DNA of 9,185 nucleotides from Bacteroidales bacterium. Lineage in GTDB: Bacteria; Bacteroidota; Bacteroidia; Bacteroidales; JALTDM01. The position numbers were made by a program, and so were the translations under genes. Location: positions 1 to 9,185 of the forward strand of contig JALWKH010000279.1 of assembly GCA_026996635.1 (NCBI GenBank). Reading direction: 5' to 3'. The number at the start of each line of letters is the position of its first letter. Position 1 is the first letter of the stretch. Below the pieces are notes generated by a model. The model saw only the letters and a list, made by a program, of their open reading frames with translations. It was not told the DNA's origin and searched no databases. This document shows positions 6,301-9,185 of the stretch, piece after piece.

Positions 6301-8456
6301 AAATTGAGGCAAATTACGATACTTTGTTTATCTACGACGGACCTACCACTGCATCACCGCTTATTAAGTATATTACCGGTAATGTTGGTAGCTTTACTGT
6401 TGTCTCTTCCGGAAGTGCTTTGACATTCAAATTTAAGTCTGATGGTGCTACAGAACTTAGAGGTTGGGTAGCAAAATGGACTTCTTACGGAGGTGGTTGT
6501 AATTGTATTCCCGTGTCACAAAGTGATTCTACAGATGTTTGGAGAACAGGTGATTACAGTCAAACATTTACGGATGAGGCAAATACACCTTTAGGTTTCA
6601 AAGAAAGGTTTTATGATGTAATTTATTATGAAAATAACAGGTGGACAGGAAACGGTGAACTGGGCTTTTTCAATGAAAATTTTGATTTGGGGACAATAGA
6701 TGGTTCAATTTGGACAGTTGTTGACGGTAGTTGGTCTATTGAAAGCAATCACTTGGTACAAACCGATGAATCGTTGTCTAACAACAATATTTTTGCTAAA
6801 GTTGAACAAGACAATCAACATTCGTATCTGTATCATTGGTATATGTCAATGACCGGTACGGGAACAAACAGACGTGCGGGAATTTACATTTTTGCCGATG
6901 ATGATTCATCTTCCAACAGAGGGAATTCCTATATGGTTTGGTACAGGCTGGATAATGATTTGGTTCAAATCTATAAAGTACACAGTGACGGTTCTTACGA
7001 TTTGGTTACAAATGACCCGTATGACTTTAATGACGGAACCTGGTATGATTATAAAGTTTATTTCAATCCGCAAACAGGTGAATTATCCTCTTACATAAAC
7101 GGTGTGAAAGTTTCATCTTGGACGGATCCGTCACCATATCAAGCAGGACACTATATTTCTTTGAGGGTTGGAAATGCAAAAGTTTATTATGACGACATAA
7201 AAGTTTATAAATCGAGGGAAGATTCGGCGCCTGTAAGTATAGGACCTGATGTAACGGATGCCATAAGAGTGCAAAGTGAAAACGGACAGCCTGTGGCTAG
7301 AGTTAAGACAATGGTAATGAACAGTTTGGAACATTTCTCTGATTTAACGGGTAATGAATTGAAGATAGACTGGACACCACCCGCTGCAGTTACTTATGTA
7401 TATGACGGAACAGGTGCAGATATTGATACAACATTGGATCCGCACTCATTATCGGCGAATTGGAGCAGTTCGTTTGACGAAAATTCGGGAATTGATTCAT
7501 ATTGGTATGCTATAGGCACAACTCCGGGTGGAACTGATGTTCAAGATTGGATGAGCAACGGAACGGATACAAGTGTAACCGCTTCGGGTTTTGTAACTTT
7601 GCAAAACAATGTGGTTTATTATTTTACGGTAAAAGCAAAGAACGGTGCAGGGTTGCTTTCCGATCCGGTAAGCAGTGACGGACAAATAGCATCGCTCGAT
7701 CCTGTTATTGCTTTTGATGTTGACAATCAAGATGTTTGTGTAGGAGATACCGTACAGTTTTATAATAATACGATGTATGCGGAATCATACACTTGGATTT
7801 TTGAAGGCGGTTCGCCTGCTTCGAGTACCGATGAAAATCCGGCAGTGGTTTACACCCAACCCGGAACTTATGATGTAACACTTATTGCATATAATTCGGC
7901 GGGAGTGAATTTTGCACTTACCGAGCACGATTATATTACCGTACACCCCGCACCGGTTGCTGATTTTACTGCTACACCGCAAAATCTGACTATGCCAGAT
8001 TCAATAGTTGTGTTTACCAATAATTCTCAAAATGCAACTACTTACTTGTGGAATTTCGGAGACGGTCAGACTTCTACCGATGTAAATCCGTATCATTATT
8101 ATTCCGTGCCGGGTAGTTACAATGTTACTTTAATTGCTTACAGTGATTTCTGTGATCCTGATACGGCATCTGCAGTGATTTCGGTTGTAAGTGATGTTGA
8201 TGAAGCGGGATATGATGCCGGAGTAAGCATTTCGCCTAATCCTGCACATAATTACTTGCATATACGATGGGGTGACAATAATTTAAAATCTGCCGTGGAA
8301 AAAATTACCATAACATCTGCAGACGGCAAAACCCTGAAAACATTTGACAATTTGTATAATGACAGAATCGATGTATCGGAATTTCCCGCAGGTGCATATT
8401 TCTTGAACATTTTTACTGGAGACGGAAAAAACTCGATACGGTTTATAAAGAAATAA
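3324..8456 (+). CDS. Giant T9SS-exported mosaic protein: propeller, C39-like cysteine peptidase, golvesin-like, SprB, CUB, LamG-like, PKD, sorting CTD
   Basis: The protein is 1710 aa. The ATG at 3324 is chosen over an upstream in-frame ATG (3159, overlapping rpe) because it begins a clean signal peptide (residues 1-20, ending G-F-S-Q). Domains as read by eye: a TolB/WD-like beta-propeller (about 25-330, with S-P-D-S-K-K-I-A-F at 201-209); a peptidase C39-like papain-fold domain (about 341-512) with Gln351, Cys365, His489 and Asp507 in the expected order; a golvesin C-terminal-like beta-sandwich (about 563-705); two SprB repeats (711-781 and 787-855); an Fn3-like domain (860-943); a CUB-like domain (953-1053); a LamG/jelly-roll-like module (1118-1297); another Fn3-like segment (about 1303-1455); two PKD domains (1461-1541 and 1543-1622, the second with W-N-F-G-D-G); and a T9SS type A sorting domain (1634-1710, opening S-I-S-P-N-P-A). 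It is therefore probably exported across the outer membrane and attached to or released from the cell surface. The domain array suggests a peptidase displayed on carbohydrate- or protein-binding modules. The substrate is unknown. It has its own terminator and diverges from rpe. Confidence 0.93.
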   Translation: MKKKSVLLLLLLIGITGFSQKNQVDAYKLEADGYSTSFYKWGNKLIFTDNYASRIYLLSDENKFLTAVEEAPGCGRYMSFKNGKVLFKHIDPVTLKQMPVMYDMATGNFTKLHPSVQLCGQPDMSDNGDLIFTVGNDLIVRSINGAEKTFDLGNYANFVRISPNGNFVAYNTAHDELAIINLESGEKHIFTGKGYVYPVWSPDSKKIAFNSTSGKLFVYDLTTAQTWDLGKGGKVQWISSEKLVYQQNVDSNLTFYGSDLFVAKYDGTEKINLTNTPGDFEMSPFVTGGKIYYSSYNTRKIYVADFDGNSIENVQVYYDYSTKKEVYRTYNLGKDKSKSIVHIPNVPYVHQRYDTPSWHNGSGSCAPTTSIMAIAFYNRLPEWPTVVDHGYSFDPHTSVYGSYIADKYRFNEIYYDIYEEAYGTDAWGGYGYMWDGSYSPNSRMRQYIENHKMVSNQLWTSSCTFENTTTEIDNGYVHPICAYITSSGHLILARGYVVGQHTLIFNDPAGNKNSAPYFNYYGTDAYYDWPGYNNGYENLDADGSHGGVAWTVKAETSEPNYNDTIIDNDYYGHGFYMNNSQNGSHMRYFRDYNGGYNGHTWYTLTMSSASDVCWVTWTPNLPEDGAYEVSVYIPDNHANATNAMYHVHSDNGEDIIHIDQSAYSNQWVSLGVFDFTQGQNGYVYLGDSTGNSSNEIAFDAVKWEKMPTGLDFVVNDVTCNGGNDGSITVNPTEGSAPYTYAWSTNPPQTTQTATNLTAGTYFVTVTDNDGNTYTGSATVNEPDPIENTIATQNPSQSGSADGSITISTTGGTPPYSYSWSPSVSTTNSASGLQEGTYIITTSDANGCTRTDTVELIPGNCPVPQNLTLVSATSMTGMVEWDGTAQTYLVGITEQGANSWTYYIVDTTAYTFSGLAANTTYTCSVAAICGTDTTVAITLDFATQAITNLTLTECTGIFTDDGGVNNNYSSNLLYEVTIQPQNVTNISITFDYAEIEANYDTLFIYDGPTTASPLIKYITGNVGSFTVVSSGSALTFKFKSDGATELRGWVAKWTSYGGGCNCIPVSQSDSTDVWRTGDYSQTFTDEANTPLGFKERFYDVIYYENNRWTGNGELGFFNENFDLGTIDGSIWTVVDGSWSIESNHLVQTDESLSNNNIFAKVEQDNQHSYLYHWYMSMTGTGTNRRAGIYIFADDDSSSNRGNSYMVWYRLDNDLVQIYKVHSDGSYDLVTNDPYDFNDGTWYDYKVYFNPQTGELSSYINGVKVSSWTDPSPYQAGHYISLRVGNAKVYYDDIKVYKSREDSAPVSIGPDVTDAIRVQSENGQPVARVKTMVMNSLEHFSDLTGNELKIDWTPPAAVTYVYDGTGADIDTTLDPHSLSANWSSSFDENSGIDSYWYAIGTTPGGTDVQDWMSNGTDTSVTASGFVTLQNNVVYYFTVKAKNGAGLLSDPVSSDGQIASLDPVIAFDVDNQDVCVGDTVQFYNNTMYAESYTWIFEGGSPASSTDENPAVVYTQPGTYDVTLIAYNSAGVNFALTEHDYITVHPAPVADFTATPQNLTMPDSIVVFTNNSQNATTYLWNFGDGQTSTDVNPYHYYSVPGSYNVTLIAYSDFCDPDTASAVISVVSDVDEAGYDAGVSISPNPAHNYLHIRWGDNNLKSAVEKITITSADGKTLKTFDNLYNDRIDVSEFPAGAYFLNIFTGDGKNSIRFIKK

Positions 8457-8467
8457 GGGTGAATGTA

Positions 8468-8506
8468 AAAAGGCTGTCTTTAAAAAAGGGCAGCCTTTTC
8501 TTTTTT
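8468..8506 (+). terminator. Rho-independent terminator of the large gene
   Basis: A stem of up to 14 bp (8468-8481 with 8486-8499) closes an aaaa loop. Its lower 9 bp, aaaaggctg/cagcctttt, pair perfectly, and the upper part includes two G-T wobbles. The sequence cttttttt-like tail c plus six T (8500-8506) follows directly. It starts 12 bp past the stop codon and isolates the gene from ffh. Confidence 0.9.
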
Positions 8507-8536
8507 ACACAGCCTAATTTTTTCATATTTAATCTA

Positions 8537-8565
8537 TTGCCACCAAACAATAATCTGTATCTTTG
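8537..8565 (+). promoter_or_regulatory. Bacteroidota-type promoter for ffh
   Basis: TTG at 8537-8539 is followed, after 18 bp, by tatctttg at 8558-8565, an exact match to TAnnTTTG. Spacing and sequence fit the primary sigma-factor promoter known from Bacteroides and Flavobacterium. The start site would be near 8572, leaving a leader of about 30 nt before the ATG at 8602. Confidence 0.75.
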
Positions 8566-8601
8566 TGCTATTGAAAAATAAAGTGTAAAAAACAGGTAGT
8601 T

Positions 8602-9185
8602 ATGTTTGAAAATTTAACCGAGAAGCTTGAACAGTCGTTTAAAGTTCTGCGAGGGAAAAGTAAGATTACTGAAATAAACATTGCGGAAGCGTTGAAGGAA
8701 GTGAGAAGGGCATTGCTCGATGCCGATGTAAATTATAAGATAGCAAAGCAATTTACCGATACAGTAAAAGAAAAAGCCATAGGGCAGCAGGTTATTAAGT
8801 CGGTTCAACCCGGTCAAATGCTCGTTAAGCTTGTTCACGATGAGCTTATCGAATTGATGGGAGGCAAAAAGGAAGACATTAACCTGCAAGGAAACCCGAA
8901 CATTATACTTATTGCCGGGCTTCAAGGTAGCGGTAAGACGACCTTCAGTGCAAAACTTGCCAAATTTCTGAAAGATAAAAAAGGCAAAAAGCCGTTGCTT
9001 GTTGCAGGTGATGTTTACAGGCCTGCAGCTATTGACCAGTTGAAAGTGCTGGGAGAACAAATCGGTGTGCCGGTATTTACCATTGAAGGCGAAAAGAATC
9101 CCGTTAAGATTGCCAAAGAAGCCATAAAGCACGCCAAAGAAATGGGTTATACCAATGTGATTGTGGATACGGCGGGGCGTTTGGC
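8602..9185 (+). CDS. ffh: Signal recognition particle GTPase Ffh (SRP54), 3' end cut by the window
   Basis: From ATG 8602 the frame is open for 194 codons plus two bases and runs off the right edge, so about the first 40-45 percent of a usual Ffh is present. Residues 1-90 are the helical N domain, including A-L-L-D-A-D-V-N at 37-44. The G domain follows, with the P-loop G-L-Q-G-S-G-K-T-T at 106-114, D-V-Y-R-P-A-A at 137-143 and D-T-A-G-R at 189-193. These are the SRP54-type forms of the GTPase motifs. The G-L-Q-G-x-G-K-T-T loop and a short N domain with no acidic A domain favour Ffh over FtsY. Ffh binds signal sequences of nascent inner-membrane proteins together with SRP RNA and delivers them to FtsY. 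It has its own promoter and is insulated by the upstream terminator. The M domain lies outside the window. Confidence 0.96.
   Translation, partial: MFENLTEKLEQSFKVLRGKSKITEINIAEALKEVRRALLDADVNYKIAKQFTDTVKEKAIGQQVIKSVQPGQMLVKLVHDELIELMGGKKEDINLQGNPNIILIAGLQGSGKTTFSAKLAKFLKDKKGKKPLLVAGDVYRPAAIDQLKVLGEQIGVPVFTIEGEKNPVKIAKEAIKHAKEMGYTNVIVDTAGRL

Noticed and set aside
8614..9132. 172-codon minus-strand open frame
   Set aside because: It is antisense to ffh, whose motifs are unmistakable on the plus strand.

Overview
The window is AT-rich bacterial DNA and almost certainly comes from a member of the Bacteroidota. Four things support this: signal peptides ending in F-S-Q, a C-terminal domain of the type IX secretion (T9SS) type A kind, SprB repeats, and TAnnTTTG-type promoter elements. 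The finer lineage cannot be fixed from this window. A gliding or anaerobic marine/sediment type is plausible, but that is inference.

Layout, left to right. Positions 1-90 (minus) hold the first 30 codons of a secreted protein that runs off the left edge. Positions 91-914 hold no convincing gene. They carry a crowd of short inverted repeats, a bounded stem-loop cassette, a 16-bp tandem repeat and other repeat-like sequence. Positions 915-3173 (minus) form a tight four-gene operon, transcribed right to left: rpe (ribulose-phosphate 3-epimerase), an unrecognised small lipoprotein, yidD (membrane protein insertion factor), and an OmpA-family protein. Each junction is a 4-nt start/stop overlap (GTGA, GTGA, ATGA).

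A 150-bp divergent intergenic region (3174-3323) separates rpe from a very large plus-strand gene (3324-8456, 1710 aa). Its product is a T9SS-exported mosaic. In order it has a beta-propeller, a C39-like cysteine peptidase with its catalytic residues in place, a golvesin-like domain, two SprB repeats, an Fn3-like domain, a CUB-like domain, a LamG/jelly-roll-like module, another Fn3-like segment, two PKD domains and a sorting CTD. A strong intrinsic terminator follows. Next come a well-formed Bacteroidota promoter and the first 194 codons of ffh (the SRP GTPase), which runs off the right edge.

Taken together, the window mixes housekeeping genes (rpe, yidD, ffh) with envelope and secretion genes. 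YidD and Ffh both serve membrane protein insertion and the OmpA-like protein would anchor to peptidoglycan, but nothing shows that the neighbours act as one system. The most notable item is the giant secreted peptidase-like mosaic. The second is the repeat-dense gap at the left.
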